Below the pieces are notes generated by a model, which did not search any database, was not told the DNA's origin, and saw only the letters and a program-made list of their open reading frames with translations. This document shows positions 5,854 through 5,985 of a stretch of DNA of 5,985 nt, one piece after another; position 1 is the first letter of the stretch; every line of letters begins with the position of its first letter. Both the position numbers and the translations under genes were made by a program. Origin of the DNA: Clostridia bacterium (GTDB lineage: Bacteria > Bacillota_A > Clostridia > Oscillospirales > CAG-272); NCBI GenBank assembly GCA_017500625.1, contig JAFVYX010000249.1, positions 1-5,985 on the forward strand, written 5' to 3'.

Positions 5854-5968
5854 AAGGACGGCGCAACTGCCGCTTGGCAGGGGTAAGGAAATGCGGGGAG
5901 GATCCGCAGCAACAGCCATTGCCGTGATCGCCGTGGGATAGGGCGTCAGCCGGAATGCTTACCGTCTT
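5854..5968 (+). promoter_or_regulatory. Probable cobalamin riboswitch aptamer (compact form)
   Basis: Read as RNA, the leader follows the order of elements in cobalamin riboswitches. A closing helix P1 is GACGG (5857-5861) with CCGTC (5962-5966). A P2-like hairpin is CTGCC/GGCAG (5867-5871, 5876-5880). AAGGAAA (5885-5891) stands where AGGGAA is usual. A hairpin TGCGG/CCGCA (5892-5896, 5904-5908) has the loop region GGAGGATCC in place of GGTGAAAATCC. ACAGCC (5912-5917) then ATTGCCGTGA corresponds to the CAGCCCCCGCNACTGTAA region. CGCC/GGCG (5929-5932, 5942-5945) encloses GTG-GGATAG, like GCCACTG...GGGAAGG with its distal stem removed. Finally CAGCCGGAATGCTTACC (5947-5963) matches AGTCAGGAGACCTGCC in position and form. 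Several consensus bases differ, so identity is likely rather than certain. The ligand would be a B12 form, and the controlled gene is probably in B12 or cobalt transport, synthesis or use. An alternative pairing GGTAAG (5882-5887) with CTTACC (5958-5963) competes with P1. The expression platform is cut off by the window end. Confidence 0.68.
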
Positions 5969-5985
5969 GTGCAGGGAAATCGCTC

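Noticed and set aside
5736..5912. N-terminal extension of the flippase from an in-frame start at 5912
   Set aside because: It would translate the antisense of the riboswitch and promoter; a well-spaced RBS and the family-like N-terminus support the start at 5735.
5854..5968. Leader as a c-di-AMP (ydaO), TPP, M-box or T-box element
   Set aside because: Short stretches look similar (GGAGGA, GCAGGGAA), but the order of conserved blocks of these classes is absent, whereas the cobalamin order fits along the whole element.
1..5985. Search for a CRISPR array, insertion sequence or long direct repeats
   Set aside because: No spaced repeats, transposase motifs or terminal inverted repeats were seen; the only strong inverted repeats are the three terminator stems and the riboswitch helices.

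Overview
The window looks like chromosomal DNA from a GC-rich member of the Bacillota, most likely a gut-type Clostridia. This is inferred from consensus sigma-A promoters (two are exact TTGACA-17-TATAAT), GGAGG-type ribosome binding sites, a short ACT-type SerA, a SpoVB-like flippase, a DUF1273-type SLOG protein and a stand-alone MutS-core ATPase. No mobile element, CRISPR array, tRNA or rRNA was seen.

Layout. (1) 1-1651, plus strand: the 3' end of serC (phosphoserine aminotransferase), then 4 nt later a complete serA (3-phosphoglycerate dehydrogenase). These are the first two steps of serine synthesis from 3-phosphoglycerate. A textbook intrinsic terminator closes the unit. (2) 1712-3348, plus strand: an extended -10 promoter drives a 530-aa MutS-family ATPase that lacks the mismatch-recognition domain. 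Its best start is GTG at 1756, not the upstream in-frame ATG at 1735. (3) 3429-3651, plus strand: a very compact, AT-rich unit. A perfect consensus promoter, a strong RBS, a 38-codon acidic peptide ORF and a perfect 14-bp terminator stem are packed into about 220 bp. (4) 3652-5735, minus strand: a 527-aa polysaccharide/lipid-linked flippase of the SpoVB/MurJ-like (MOP) superfamily, coupled through an ATGA overlap to a 157-aa SLOG-family (DUF1273-like) protein. A second perfect hairpin ends this operon and lies 4 nt from the peptide gene's terminator. (5) 5797-5985, plus strand: another perfect promoter, divergent from the flippase, followed by a structured leader. I read it as a compact cobalamin riboswitch aptamer. 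The gene it controls lies beyond the window.

The serine genes and the riboswitch are recognisable biology. The least explained parts are the tiny peptide gene with its unusually strong expression signals, the flippase-SLOG coupled pair, and the shortened form of the riboswitch.
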